Shown: positions 25,153 to 34,161, counted from the first letter of the stretch. The stretch is 64,000 nucleotides of DNA from Micromonospora_G sp044901685 (GCF_044901685.1 NZ_JBJDPS010000002.1:558001-622000), one strand, 5' to 3'. Notes: generated from the letters alone by a model not told the origin. A program made the numbers and translations.

Positions 25153-26460
25153 ATGACCTCTGGGTACGACCAGCAGCCGGCGCCCGGCTACGAGCCGGTT
25201 CCCGGCGCGCCGGTCCCCGGTCCGCGACCGCCGACCGACGACACCACCGACCCCGGATCAGCCGGCGGACAGTGGCAGGCCCCGCCCGGCACCACCGAGC
25301 CGGACCGCGTCGCCGGCGTACGTCCCGGTCCGCTGCCGCCCCGGATGGAACCGCCCCGGATGGAACCGCCCCGGATGGAGCCGGCACGGGGTGCCGATAC
25401 GACGGCACCGAACCTCCACCCCGGTCACGGCACGGGCCAACCGGACGGCTACGCCCCGCCCGCCGCGCCCGTTCCCGGCTACGGTCCGCCGAACGCCCCG
25501 ATCTCCGGCTACGCCCCGCCCACCGGGCCCGTGTCGGGCTACGGGCCGGCGGCGCCGCCGGCCGTCGCGCCGGCCCCGTCGGGCGGTTACGTTCCCGTCT
25601 CCGGTCCCGCCTGGGGGACACCCGATCCGGCGCTGGGTTACCCGGCGCCGGTGGGCGCGGCGCCGGCCCCGGTGGCCCGGCGGCGGCTCGCCTGGCCCGG
25701 GGTCACCGCGCTGCTGCTGGTGCTGGCGTTGGCCGGTGTGGTCGGTTTCCAGGCGTACCAGATCGACCGGCTCACCGGCCGGCTGGCCGACACCGACCGG
25801 GCGCTGGCGGAGGCGCAGCGGGCGGACGGGACCCGGCTGGACGGTGTGGAGGGGCGGACCCAGGAGCTCGAGAACCGGGCCGGTCAGGCGTTCAACCCCG
25901 AGGCGATCTCCACGGCGGTGCTGCCCAGCGTCTTCCGGGTCCGCGCCGGACAGTTCACCGGGACCGCGTTCGCCGTGGGCAAGCCGACCGGCAACGGCGG
26001 GACCAACCTGTTCACCAACTTCCACGTGGTCGAGGAGCTCTGGAACGGCGGCGGACGCCAGGTCTTCCTGGAACGTACGGACCAGCGCTTCCCGGCGACC
26101 ATCGTCAAGGTCGACAAGGCGAACGACATCGCGCAGCTCAGCACCGACGGCAAGTTCACCGGCCTGGTGGCCGCCCCGGCGGCGGTGAAGTCCGGGCAGC
26201 AGATCGTGGTGGTCGGCGCCCCGCTCGGCCTCGAGGACAGCGTGACCACCGGTGTGGTCAGCGCGTTCCGGGACAACGAGGACGGCCCCGGCAAGGTGAT
26301 CCAGTTCGACGCGCCGATCAACCCGGGCAACTCCGGCGGCCCGGTGATCAACGCGGCCAAGCAGGTTGTCGGCATCGCCACGGCGAAGGCCCGCGACGCC
26401 GAGGGAATCGGCCTGGCCGTGCCCATCAAGACCGCCTGCGACGGTTTCAAGATCTGCTGA
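25153..26460 (+). CDS. membrane-anchored trypsin-like serine protease (S1C type, no PDZ)
   Basis: This 435-residue protein has a proline/glycine/tyrosine-rich cytoplasmic N-terminus (1-175) with PPRME repeats, one membrane helix (about 180-200), a short coiled linker (205-245) and an extracytoplasmic protease domain. The triad is visible: H291 in FTNFHVVEE, D325 in KANDIAQLS and S394 in NPGNSGGPV. The protein ends right after the protease fold, so the PDZ domains of HtrA/DegP are missing. GGGAGG precedes the ATG. The next gene has the same proline-rich/one-helix layout and probably shares the transcript; partnership is inference. Confidence 0.9.
   Translation: MTSGYDQQPAPGYEPVPGAPVPGPRPPTDDTTDPGSAGGQWQAPPGTTEPDRVAGVRPGPLPPRMEPPRMEPPRMEPARGADTTAPNLHPGHGTGQPDGYAPPAAPVPGYGPPNAPISGYAPPTGPVSGYGPAAPPAVAPAPSGGYVPVSGPAWGTPDPALGYPAPVGAAPAPVARRRLAWPGVTALLLVLALAGVVGFQAYQIDRLTGRLADTDRALAEAQRADGTRLDGVEGRTQELENRAGQAFNPEAISTAVLPSVFRVRAGQFTGTAFAVGKPTGNGGTNLFTNFHVVEELWNGGGRQVFLERTDQRFPATIVKVDKANDIAQLSTDGKFTGLVAAPAAVKSGQQIVVVGAPLGLEDSVTTGVVSAFRDNEDGPGKVIQFDAPINPGNSGGPVINAAKQVVGIATAKARDAEGIGLAVPIKTACDGFKIC
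25336..25380 (+). repeat. in-frame 15-base tandem repeat, 3 units
   Basis: CCGCCCCGGATGGAA is repeated three times (the last copy ends GAG) and encodes PPRME units in the cytoplasmic tail of the membrane protease. Confidence 0.85.
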
Positions 26461-26533
26461 GTCACGTCGGCCCGCCCCGAACCGCGCCGGCCCCGATGAT
26501 CCAGCGCTCAGCCCCACTCACGGAGGAACCCCC

Positions 26534-27382
26534 ATGTCCCAGCCGCTGAACGGTCCCGGCGAAACGCCGCCGGGCGATCCGACCACCCCGCTGTCCCCGG
26601 TCCCCGGTGCGGGTGCCACTTCCGGGACGCCCGCCGCCGGCCAGCCGGCTCCGGCCGCTCCCGCCGCGCCGGTCGAGCCGCCGACGGTGGCGTACCCGCC
26701 CGTTGCCGGTGGTGAGTCGCCGACGGTGGCGTACCCGGCCCCGGGGGCCCAGCCGGCCGGGGGTTACCCGTCCGCCGGCCAGCCGGGACCGGGCCTGCCG
26801 CCGTACCCGGGGCCGGTCCCGGGAGCGCCCGTCTCGGCGGTGCCGGCGTCCGGCGTGCCGGTCTCCGGCGGGCCGCAGCCCTACTCGGGTGTGCCGTACC
26901 CGGGTGCGCCCCTCGGTGCGCCGATGTCCGGGCCGCCCGGATCCGGCCTGCCGTACGTCACGCCGCCGCCCGGCGGTGGCCGGCGCCGTACCGTGCTGGT
27001 GCTGTCGATCGTCGTCGCGCTGCTGTTCAGCGTGGGCGCGGTGACGACCGGGCTCTTTGTCACCAAGTCGAACGAGCTGTCCCGGACCGAGCGGGACCTG
27101 GGCGGCAAGCTGAGTGACCGGGACAAGACGATCACCGGTAACCAGCAGCAGATCGAGCAGCTCAAGCGGGACGTACAGGTGGCGAACGACCGGATCAAGG
27201 CGGTCGAGCAGGATCTGACCGGCACGAAGAACGACCGGGACGAGCAGGCCCGGCAGAAGGCCGTGATCGCGAAGTGCCTCGACCTGGTCAGCACCGCCAT
27301 GACCGCGACCAGCGAGGCGGCCTTCCGTAAGGCGCTGGAGGAGGCGGACAAGGTCTGCGAGGAGGCCGACGGCTACCTCTGA
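26534..27382 (+). CDS. proline-rich single-pass membrane protein with extracytoplasmic coiled coil
   Basis: This 282-residue protein has a Pro/Gly/Ala-rich cytoplasmic region (1-149), a membrane helix (about 153-176) preceded by GRRR, and a charged heptad-rich segment (about 180-245) predicted to form a coiled coil outside the membrane. The C-terminal 35 residues carry two cysteines (C248, C275) that could form a disulfide. The ATG at 26534 has GGAGGAA at ideal spacing. It lies 73 bases after the protease gene, whose architecture it mirrors, so it may be a partner or substrate. I recognise no named family. Confidence 0.75.
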   Translation: MSQPLNGPGETPPGDPTTPLSPVPGAGATSGTPAAGQPAPAAPAAPVEPPTVAYPPVAGGESPTVAYPAPGAQPAGGYPSAGQPGPGLPPYPGPVPGAPVSAVPASGVPVSGGPQPYSGVPYPGAPLGAPMSGPPGSGLPYVTPPPGGGRRRTVLVLSIVVALLFSVGAVTTGLFVTKSNELSRTERDLGGKLSDRDKTITGNQQQIEQLKRDVQVANDRIKAVEQDLTGTKNDRDEQARQKAVIAKCLDLVSTAMTATSEAAFRKALEEADKVCEEADGYL

Positions 27383-27391
27383 CGGAGATCC

Positions 27392-27422
27392 GGAGCGGCC
27401 GTCCCACCCGGTCGGCCGCTCC
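27392..27422. terminator. hairpin between convergent genes
   Basis: GGAGCGGCC (27392-27400) and GGCCGCTCC (27414-27422) form a 9-base-pair stem with a 13-base loop, 9 bases past the coiled-coil gene stop and 26 bases from the DUF3000 stop. It can serve both genes. Confidence 0.6.
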
Positions 27423-27448
27423 CGTGGTGGCGGTCGGCTGCCGCTGGT

Positions 27449-28021
27449 TCAGGCGGCGCCGGCCGGGCGCCGCTCGGAGAGCGCGGTGACCCCGGGCGGT
27501 GGGAGGCCGGCGGTCGAGGCGAGCAGGGTGCACCAGGCCAGCAGGTGGGCCCGCAGGTCGGCGCCGAGCGGGGTCCAGGAGGCCCGGATCTCGATGTCGC
27601 CCGCGGCCGGTGGCCCGGCCAGGTCGCCGAACCGGGTCGACATGGTCTGGGTCACGGTGCCGCCCAGGGCCCGATGGTCGGCGCCCTGCGCGTCGAGCGC
27701 GTCGGTCAGCCAGGTCCAGCCGACCGAGGGCAGCAGCGGGTCGGCGGCGAGGTCCACCTCCAACTCCGCGGTGACGTACGTGACCAACCGGAGCGTTCCC
27801 TCCCACGCCTCGTGTCCGGCCGGGTCGTGCAGCAGGATCAGCCGTCCGCTGGCCACCTCGTCGCCGTCGCGCAGCACCCCGGCGCCGAGCGCGAAGGTGT
27901 ACGGGGCAAGGCGCTGCGGGGCACCCACCTCTTCGAGCTGGATCTCGGCCCTCGGCGCGGCCGTACGCAACCCGGCCACCGCGCGGGTGAACGTCTCGGG
28001 GAGCACGATCGGGGCGGCCAT
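27449..28021 (-). CDS. DUF3000-family protein
   Basis: This 190-residue soluble protein matches the pattern of the actinobacterial DUF3000 family, including an APYTFALGAG segment with a nearby GRLILLHDP and the central VTYVTAELEVDLAADPLLP. The function is unknown. In many actinomycetes this gene lies between RNase D and hemE, as it nearly does here, which suggests a housekeeping role. The ATG at 28021 lies 6 bases after a TAGGCT -10 box and has no Shine-Dalgarno sequence, so it is probably leaderless. It is divergent from hemE. Confidence 0.85.
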   Translation of the reverse strand: MAAPIVLPETFTRAVAGLRTAAPRAEIQLEEVGAPQRLAPYTFALGAGVLRDGDEVASGRLILLHDPAGHEAWEGTLRLVTYVTAELEVDLAADPLLPSVGWTWLTDALDAQGADHRALGGTVTQTMSTRFGDLAGPPAAGDIEIRASWTPLGADLRAHLLAWCTLLASTAGLPPPGVTALSERRPAGAA

Positions 28022-28027
28022 GTTCGC

Positions 28028-28033
28028 AGCCTA
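28028..28033 (-). promoter_or_regulatory. -10 element (TAGGCT) for the DUF3000 gene, leaderless
   Basis: On the minus strand TAGGCT ends 6 bases before the ATG at 28021, within the 118-base gap shared with hemE. Confidence 0.5.
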
Positions 28034-28139
28034 AGCCGACCGGTGGCACGGTGGGGGATCGCCGCGCCGGCCGCGTCCGTGCTCACAAAACCACCCGGCG
28101 CCCGCCGGTCCCGGCGGGGGGCGTGGCACGATTGCCCCG

Positions 28140-29222
28140 ATGACCACCACGATTGCTGGCAGCGCGAGCCAGGGCGGGGATTCCGCCCCGGCCGGCCCCG
28201 CCGACTCGCCCTTCGTCCGCGCCTGCCGGCGGTTGCCGGTCCCGCACACCCCGGTCTGGTTCATGCGTCAGGCCGGGCGCTCGCTGCCGGAATACCGGGA
28301 GCTGCGGGCCGGGGTGCCGATGCTGGAGTCGTGCCGGCGGCCGGAGCTGGTCCGGGAGATCACCCTTCAGCCGGTGCGCCGGCACGGGGTGGACGCCGCG
28401 ATCCTGTTCAGCGACATCGTGGTGCCGGTCGCCGCGGCCGGGGTCGACCTCGAGATCGTGCCGGGCACCGGACCGGTGGTGGCCCGGCCGGTGCGCGACG
28501 CCGCCGACGTCGACCTGATCCGTCCGATCACCCCCGACGATCTATCCTTTGTGGACGAGGCGGTCCGGCTGCTCGTCGCCGACCTGGGCGACACGCCGTT
28601 GATCGGCTTCGCCGGGGCGCCGTTCACCCTCGCCAGTTACCTGGTCGAGGGCGGGCCGTCGCGGACACACGCCAGGACCAAGGCGCTGATGTACGGCGCA
28701 CCCGAGGTCTGGCACGCGCTCTGCGCCCGGCTGGCCGAGATCACCGGCCAGTTCCTCCGGGTGCAGGTCGACGCGGGGGCGTCCGCCGTACAGCTCTTCG
28801 ACTCCTGGGCCGGCGCGCTCTCCGAAGCCGACTACCGGCGGTACGTCCTACCGCACTCGGCGGCGGTGCTGGCCGGTCTGGCGGACGCGGGCGTACCCCG
28901 GATCCACTTCGGTGTGGGCACCGCCGAACTGCTCGGCGCGATGGGCGAGGCCGGCGCGGACGTGGTCGGGGTCGACTGGCGTACCCCGCTGGACGCGGCG
29001 ACCGTGCGGATCGGGCCGGACAAGGCGGTGCAGGGCAACCTGGACCCGTGCGTGCTCTTCGCCCCGTGGCCGGTGATCGAGACCGAGGTGCGGCGGATCC
29101 TGGCCGAGGGCGCCGCCACCCCCGGCCACGTGTTCAACCTGGGCCACGGGGTGCTGCCGGAAACCGACCCCGAGGTGCTGACCCGGGTGGTCGCGCTGGT
29201 ACACGAGGCGTCCGCCCGCTGA
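28140..29222 (+). CDS. hemE: uroporphyrinogen decarboxylase
   Basis: This 360-residue enzyme removes four carboxyl groups from uroporphyrinogen III to give coproporphyrinogen III. Family landmarks are the N-terminal WFMRQAGRSLPEYRELR (Ser replaces the usual Tyr of RQAGRYLPEY), the catalytic Asp in ILFSDIVVP, GFAGAPFTLASYLVEGG, the Tyr/Phe-region VQLFDSWAG and the terminal FNLGHGVLPETDPE. Length is normal. It heads hemE-hemY-hemQ, with 19 bases to hemY and an overlap between the last two, a set sufficient for the coproporphyrin-dependent end of haem synthesis apart from ferrochelatase. Confidence 0.96.
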   Translation: MTTTIAGSASQGGDSAPAGPADSPFVRACRRLPVPHTPVWFMRQAGRSLPEYRELRAGVPMLESCRRPELVREITLQPVRRHGVDAAILFSDIVVPVAAAGVDLEIVPGTGPVVARPVRDAADVDLIRPITPDDLSFVDEAVRLLVADLGDTPLIGFAGAPFTLASYLVEGGPSRTHARTKALMYGAPEVWHALCARLAEITGQFLRVQVDAGASAVQLFDSWAGALSEADYRRYVLPHSAAVLAGLADAGVPRIHFGVGTAELLGAMGEAGADVVGVDWRTPLDAATVRIGPDKAVQGNLDPCVLFAPWPVIETEVRRILAEGAATPGHVFNLGHGVLPETDPEVLTRVVALVHEASAR

Positions 29223-29241
29223 TCATGGAAAGCCGCTGAGC

Positions 29242-30702
29242 ATGGAGACGCCGGGCAGGGAAACGGGACCACGGATCGCGGTCGTGGGCGGCGGCATCGC
29301 CGGTCTCGCCGCCGCGCTCCGGCTGCGCGAACTGGCGCCGGCCGGGACCACCATCACGGTGTACGAGCAGTCCGGTGGGCTCGGCGGCAAGCTGCGCACC
29401 GGGACGATCGCCGGTTCCCCGGTCGAGTTGGGCGCCGAGGCGTTCCTGACCCGTGACCCGGCCGGCGGCGAATCCGCCATGGTCGCGCTGGCCCGTCGAC
29501 TGGGACTGGGCGAGGAACTGGTGCACCCGGCGACCGGGCAGGCCGCGATCGCGCTCGGCGGTCGGCTGGTGCCGGTGCCGGGCGGCACGCTGGTCGGCGT
29601 ACCCGGGGATCTGGCCAAGGTGGCCACGCTGGCGTCTCCGGCGGCGGACCGGGACCGGGACGCCGGCCGCCCGCTGCTCGGCCCGGACGAGGACCTGCCC
29701 GTCGGTGAGCTGGTCCGACGCCGGCTCGGCGACGAGGTGGTGGACCGGCTGGTCGACCCGATGCTCGGCGGTGTCTACGCCGGCCGCGCCGACACCCTCT
29801 CGTTGGCCGCCACCATGCCCGGACTGGCCCGTGCCGCGCGTACGGAGGGCACCCTGACCGGTGCCGTCCGGGCGGCCCAGGCGGCGGCGCCCCGGCCCGC
29901 GGGTCACCCGGTCTTCGCCACCGTGGCCGGCGGGCTGAGCCGGCTGGTCAACGCCGCGGCCGAGGCCCTGGTCACGCCGACCGGTGCACAGGCCGGGCGG
30001 GTCGGGGTGCAGATCCGGCTCGGCGCCGCGGTCCGCGAGCTGACCCGTACCCCGACCGGTTGGCGGCTGGTGATCGGCCCGACCCGGAACCCCGAGGCGG
30101 TCGAGGTGGAGGCGGTGGTGCTGGCGCTGCCGGCACGTCCGGCGGCCCGGCTGCTCAGCGGCGTCGACGTCGGGGCCGGAGCGCTGGTCGGCCGGCTCGA
30201 CTACGCCAGCGTCGCGCTGGTCACCCTGGCCCTGCCGGCGGCGGCCCTGCCCGACCTCTCCGGCCTCCTGGTGCCGGCCGGCGAGCAGACCCTGACCAAG
30301 GCGGCGACCTTCTTCACCACCAAGTGGGCGCACCTGCGCCGCCCCGACGGGCTGGCGCTGCTGCGCGCCTCGGTCGGCCGGTACGGCGAGGAGCACCTGC
30401 TCCAGCGCGACGACGCCGAGTTGACCGCGATCGTGCACCGGGAGCTGGGCACGCTGATCGGCGGCCCGGTGCTGCCGGCCCCGGTGGCGAGCCAGGTGCA
30501 GCGGTGGGGCGGTGCGCTGCCGCAGTACACGCCGGGGCACCTGGACCGGGTGACGGCGGCCCGGAACACGCTGCGGGCGTCCCACCCGACGCTGGCGCTG
30601 GCCGGCGCCGGCTACGACGGGGTCGGTCTGCCGGTCTGCGTACGCTCCGGCGAGACAGCCGCCGAGGAGATCGTCAAGGCGCTGGGAGGAGCGACGGTAT
30701 GA
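29242..30702 (+). CDS. hemY: coproporphyrinogen III / protoporphyrinogen oxidase, FAD-dependent
   Basis: This 486-residue flavoprotein has an FAD dinucleotide fold at the start (IAVVGGGIAGLAAALRL, then E in VYEQSGGLGGKLRT) and a C-terminal FAD segment (LAGAGYDGVGLPVCVRSGE), as in HemY/PPO. In Gram-positive bacteria HemY mainly oxidises coproporphyrinogen III to coproporphyrin III (CgoX), and the hemQ gene directly behind supports that reading here. The ATG lies 19 bases after hemE; its stop overlaps the hemQ start by ATGA. Ferrochelatase (CpfC) must be elsewhere. Confidence 0.94.
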   Translation: METPGRETGPRIAVVGGGIAGLAAALRLRELAPAGTTITVYEQSGGLGGKLRTGTIAGSPVELGAEAFLTRDPAGGESAMVALARRLGLGEELVHPATGQAAIALGGRLVPVPGGTLVGVPGDLAKVATLASPAADRDRDAGRPLLGPDEDLPVGELVRRRLGDEVVDRLVDPMLGGVYAGRADTLSLAATMPGLARAARTEGTLTGAVRAAQAAAPRPAGHPVFATVAGGLSRLVNAAAEALVTPTGAQAGRVGVQIRLGAAVRELTRTPTGWRLVIGPTRNPEAVEVEAVVLALPARPAARLLSGVDVGAGALVGRLDYASVALVTLALPAAALPDLSGLLVPAGEQTLTKAATFFTTKWAHLRRPDGLALLRASVGRYGEEHLLQRDDAELTAIVHRELGTLIGGPVLPAPVASQVQRWGGALPQYTPGHLDRVTAARNTLRASHPTLALAGAGYDGVGLPVCVRSGETAAEEIVKALGGATV

Positions 30703-31463
30703 GTGCGGATCCGAGGGTTTCGCAGGACGGCACGGTTGCCACGGACGAGGCGGGTGCCTCGGTGGTGGAGCAGACCAACGCGGCGCGGCTGCGAGAGCTG
30801 AACGAGAGCATCCGTTACACCATGTGGTCGGTGTTCCGGGCGACCGGACCGTTGCCGGCCGACCGGGACCGGATCGCGGCCGAGGCGGAGACGCTCGTCG
30901 CCGACCTGGCCGGCAAGGACGTGGTGGTACGCGGGGCGTACGACGTCTCCGGGCTGCGCGCCGACGCGGATCTGCTGATCTGGTGGCACTCGTCCGACCC
31001 GGACGCGTTGCAGGAGGCGTACGGGCTGTTCCGGCGTACCGCCCTCGGTCGGCATGTGGCGCCGGTCTGGTCCCAGATGGCGTTGCACCGGCCGGCGGAG
31101 TTCAACAAGAGCCACGTGCCGGCGTTCCTGGCCGGGGAAGCGGCCCGCGACTACGTCTGCGTCTACCCGTTCGTGCGCTCGTACGAGTGGTACCTGCTGC
31201 CGGACGCCGAGCGCCGGGAGATGCTCGCCGAGCACGGCCGGATGGCCCGGGGCTACCCGGACGTACGGGCCAACACGGTCGCCTCGTTCGCGCTCGGCGA
31301 CTACGAGTGGATGCTCGCCTTCGAGGCGGACGAGCTGCACCGGATCGTGGACCTGATGCGTGACCTGCGAGCCTCGCGGGCCCGCCGGCACGTACGCGAG
31401 GAGGTCCCGTTCTACACCGGGCGCCGCCGTACCCTCACCGAACTGGTCGCCAGCCTGCCGTGA
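30699..31463 (+). CDS. hemQ: coproheme decarboxylase (HemQ/ChdC)
   Basis: This 254-residue protein of the chlorite-dismutase-like family converts iron-coproporphyrin III to haem b by two oxidative decarboxylations with peroxide. The segment VYPFVRSYEWYLLP carries the expected catalytic Tyr, and EHGRMARGYPDVRANTVASF the proximal haem-ligand His; LIWWHSSDPDALQEAYGLFR and WSQMALHRPAEFNKSHVPAF are typical of the actinobacterial branch. The ATG at 30699 overlaps the hemY stop and has GGGAGGAG upstream. The first 25 residues are probably disordered. Confidence 0.95.
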   Translation: MSADPRVSQDGTVATDEAGASVVEQTNAARLRELNESIRYTMWSVFRATGPLPADRDRIAAEAETLVADLAGKDVVVRGAYDVSGLRADADLLIWWHSSDPDALQEAYGLFRRTALGRHVAPVWSQMALHRPAEFNKSHVPAFLAGEAARDYVCVYPFVRSYEWYLLPDAERREMLAEHGRMARGYPDVRANTVASFALGDYEWMLAFEADELHRIVDLMRDLRASRARRHVREEVPFYTGRRRTLTELVASLP

Positions 31464-31470
31464 GCGTGCC

Positions 31471-31504
31471 GCGGGGGTCGGGCGCCGGTCGCCCCGGCCC
31501 CCGC
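31471..31504. terminator. GC-rich hairpin after hemQ
   Basis: GCGGGGGTCGGG pairs with CCCCGGCCCCCGC (one G-U wobble, one bulge) between the hemQ stop and the stop of the convergent beta-helix gene. It is a probable bidirectional terminator without a U-tract. Confidence 0.55.
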
Positions 31505-31530
31505 ACCGCCGGGTCGCCCGGCGGCGCCGA

Positions 31531-33165
31531 TCAGGGGTAGTCGACCAGCGTCGACACGGTGTTGTCGGGGTCCACCGGGTCGCCGACGCCGTTGACGACG
31601 GCGCGGATGGTCCCGACGCCACCGCCGAGCGAGACCGTGGTCATGTTGTGCAACCGGACCCCGGCCTTCTCCGGCACCTCGAACGCGTGCCCGAGTACGA
31701 CCGACGGGTTGCCGCTGAAGAAGCAGTAGCTGCCCAGTCCCCACGCCTCGTGGGTGTCGACCGCGTCGGCCACCTGGTACGCGGCGTACCCCTGCTGGCC
31801 GCCGTCGCGCCAGCTCGCCTGGTCCGGCACGTCGTACGGGATCTCGTTCTGGTAGAAGTAGGTCCGGCCCCGCTCGCCGTTCCAGATAATCTGGTACTTC
31901 TGGTAGTGCTCGACAAAGAGGCCGTACATGGTGACGTCGTCGCCGTCGACGACCAGGCCGGTGTCGGCGGTGTTCAGGTCCCAGCCGATGCCGTGGCCGT
32001 GGTCGCCGCGCCAGAGCCACAGGTGGTCGCCGATCACGTGTGAGCTGTTCACCCGCAGGCTGACCGTGGCCCTGCCGACCGCCGCGCCGCCGACCCGGAA
32101 GAACACGTCGTGCAGCGAGGTGGGGTTGGCCGAGTGGTCCGCCGACGAGCCGGTCGGGCCGACCTCCAGCAGCACCGGGGAGTTGGTCGGGCCGGCGTCG
32201 AAGAGCAGCCCGGCGATCTTCACCCCGTCGACGTCGGCGACGGTCATCGCGACCACGCCGTCGTCCGGGATCAGGGTGGCCATGCCGAGCCCGAGCACCA
32301 CCGTGTCCGGCCGGGTCACCCGCAGGGTGTCGGCCAGGTGGTGTATCCCCGGGGTGAAGAGCAGGTGCCGACCCTGGGCCAGGGCCGCGTTGACGGTGGC
32401 GGCGGTCGCGCCCGGCCGCACCACGAGAAAATCGTCGATCGGCAGGGAGGTGCCGGCCGGGTTGCCGGAGGCCCAGCTCGTACCGGCCGAGTTGGTTCGT
32501 AACGCCGGTACGAAGACCCGGTAGTCGCCGGCCGGGTCGAGGTGGAGGAACGGCTTCTCCCGTACCACCGGGGTCTGTCCCACCGTGGTGTACGGCGGGT
32601 CGGGGAAACTGTTCGCCGGGGCGTTGACCGCGCCGACAAAGACCATGTTCCAGTTCGAACCGGTCCAGCTCTCCCACCGGGTGTTGCGGGACAACCACTG
32701 CTGCTGCGACCCGGAGCGGACCTCCCCGTCGATCCGGGTGTCGGCGAGCAGCCCGCCGCTGGACCAGCCGCCGTCGTCGAGCTGGAGGTCGCCGCGTACG
32801 TGCATCCGGCGGTAGGGCGCGGCCTGTGACACCGCCCACCGGTCGGTGCCGGACGGCGGATTGACCGACATGTTCTCCGCGCCGCGCCAGAAGTTGTGGG
32901 TGGCGTTGCCGCCGAACCAGCCCGCCTCGACCCGTACGCCGCCGTTGACGGTGACGTCGTCGGGCAGGAACCCGAGGCCGGCGACCTGGGTGTAGAAGCC
33001 GACGTTGACGTCGACGTCGTAGCTGCCGGGCCGGAACAGCAGGGCGTACCGGTCGTCGCCGAACTGGTTCTCCTCCTGCCGGCGGAAGACGGCGTCCAAC
33101 CGGTCCTGGATCGTCGAGCTGGGCATCGACGGGTCGAACACCAGGACATTCGGCCCGAGGTCCAC
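31531..33165 (-). CDS. right-handed beta-helix protein, F5/8-type annotation family, no signal peptide
   Basis: This 544-residue protein opens with LGPNVLVFDPSM and has beta-helix-like repeats (PDTVVLGLGMATLIP, VDGVKIAGLLFDAG, DTGLVVDGDDVTMYGLFVEHY). It resembles exported actinomycete proteins usually labelled coagulation factor 5/8 type domain or adenylyl-cyclase-like; some polysaccharide-active enzymes share the fold. The GTG at 33165 has GGGAGG five bases upstream and a TAAAGT -10 box about 20 bases upstream. From that start there is no Sec or Tat signal, and upstream in-frame codons (to 33234) do not add one, unlike its relatives. It is either cytoplasmic or has lost its leader. Confidence 0.7.
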   Translation of the reverse strand: MDLGPNVLVFDPSMPSSTIQDRLDAVFRRQEENQFGDDRYALLFRPGSYDVDVNVGFYTQVAGLGFLPDDVTVNGGVRVEAGWFGGNATHNFWRGAENMSVNPPSGTDRWAVSQAAPYRRMHVRGDLQLDDGGWSSGGLLADTRIDGEVRSGSQQQWLSRNTRWESWTGSNWNMVFVGAVNAPANSFPDPPYTTVGQTPVVREKPFLHLDPAGDYRVFVPALRTNSAGTSWASGNPAGTSLPIDDFLVVRPGATAATVNAALAQGRHLLFTPGIHHLADTLRVTRPDTVVLGLGMATLIPDDGVVAMTVADVDGVKIAGLLFDAGPTNSPVLLEVGPTGSSADHSANPTSLHDVFFRVGGAAVGRATVSLRVNSSHVIGDHLWLWRGDHGHGIGWDLNTADTGLVVDGDDVTMYGLFVEHYQKYQIIWNGERGRTYFYQNEIPYDVPDQASWRDGGQQGYAAYQVADAVDTHEAWGLGSYCFFSGNPSVVLGHAFEVPEKAGVRLHNMTTVSLGGGVGTIRAVVNGVGDPVDPDNTVSTLVDYP

Positions 33166-33184
33166 GGTGCCTCCCGGTTCACAA

Positions 33185-33190
33185 ACTTTA
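33185..33190 (-). promoter_or_regulatory. -10 element (TAAAGT) upstream of the beta-helix gene
   Basis: On the minus strand TAAAGT would start transcription near 33178, giving a leader of about 13 bases that contains GGGAGG. This supports the GTG at 33165 and rules out starts further upstream on that transcript. Confidence 0.45.
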
Positions 33191-33374
33191 CAGATCGGCC
33201 GAAGGCTATTTCGACCATGGGAGAAAGTCAACAAATGACCGAAAGGCGCCCTGGCGGTCGGCGCGAAGGCCGTGCCGTCCCGATCCGTGTAATGCCTGGT
33301 CCGATGGGTAGTCCGCGAGAGCTACGGGCACGGCCGCGTAAGGCGGTGAGATCCGCTGGAGAAGGAGTCTGGAG

Positions 33375-34127
33375 ATGTCTCACATGTCCCGCCCGGCACA
33401 ACCCATGCGCGGCCACGACGGCCACGACGGGCACGACGGCGAGTTCGAGTTCTGGCGCAACCACGCCACGATCTCGCTCCAGCCGGTCGCCGCGCCCTCG
33501 ATCCTCGGGCTGTTCGGCTTCGCCGCCGCCACCTTCGTGGTCGCCACCAACCTGGCCGGCTGGTACGGCAGCTCGGCGACGCCACAGTTCCTCTTCCCGT
33601 TCGCCGCCTTCACCGGCGGCCTGGCCCAACTCCTCGCCGGCATGTGGGCGTACCGGGCCCGGGACGGCCTGGCCACCGCCATGCACGGCATGTGGGGCGC
33701 GTTCTGGCTCGCCTACGGCCTGCTCTTCCTGCTCGTCGCCATCGGAGTGCTGACCCAGCCCACCCCGTTCGTGGCGCTCGGCTACTGGTTCGTGGCCATG
33801 GCCGCTGTCACCTGGTCCGGTGCGGTGGCCGCGCTGGCGGTGAACCTCGGCCTGGCCGGGGTGCTCACCGCGCTCGCCGCCGGCGCCACCACCTTCGGGG
33901 TCGGCCAGATCGCGGACAGCTCCGCGTGGCGTACCACCGGCGCCTGGTTCTTCATCGTCGCCGCCCTGATCGCCTGGTACGTCGCCACCGCGATGATGCT
34001 GGAGGGGACCTTCCGCCGGGTCATCCTGCCGATCGGCAAGCGGGGCGGGGTCAACGTACCGGGCCGGGAACCCCGCCAGTCCATCCAGTTCGTCGCGGGC
34101 GAGCCGGGCATCAAGGTCGGCCAGTGA
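33375..34127 (+). CDS. acetate uptake transporter, GPR1/FUN34/SatP family
   Basis: This 250-residue protein has a His/Asp-rich cytoplasmic N-terminus (RGHDGHDGHDGEFEFW), then six membrane helices between about residues 40 and 215, the SatP/Ady2 fold that moves acetate or succinate with protons. The APSILGLFGFAAATF segment occupies the place of the family NPAPLGL motif. The ATG at 33375 is preceded by GGAG repeats. It stands alone and is followed by a strong hairpin. The HDG repeats could bind a divalent metal; that is a guess. Confidence 0.85.
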   Translation: MSHMSRPAQPMRGHDGHDGHDGEFEFWRNHATISLQPVAAPSILGLFGFAAATFVVATNLAGWYGSSATPQFLFPFAAFTGGLAQLLAGMWAYRARDGLATAMHGMWGAFWLAYGLLFLLVAIGVLTQPTPFVALGYWFVAMAAVTWSGAVAALAVNLGLAGVLTALAAGATTFGVGQIADSSAWRTTGAWFFIVAALIAWYVATAMMLEGTFRRVILPIGKRGGVNVPGREPRQSIQFVAGEPGIKVGQ

Positions 34128-34161
34128 CCCACCCGACCGGCTGACCCCGGGGTCCGTCCGG

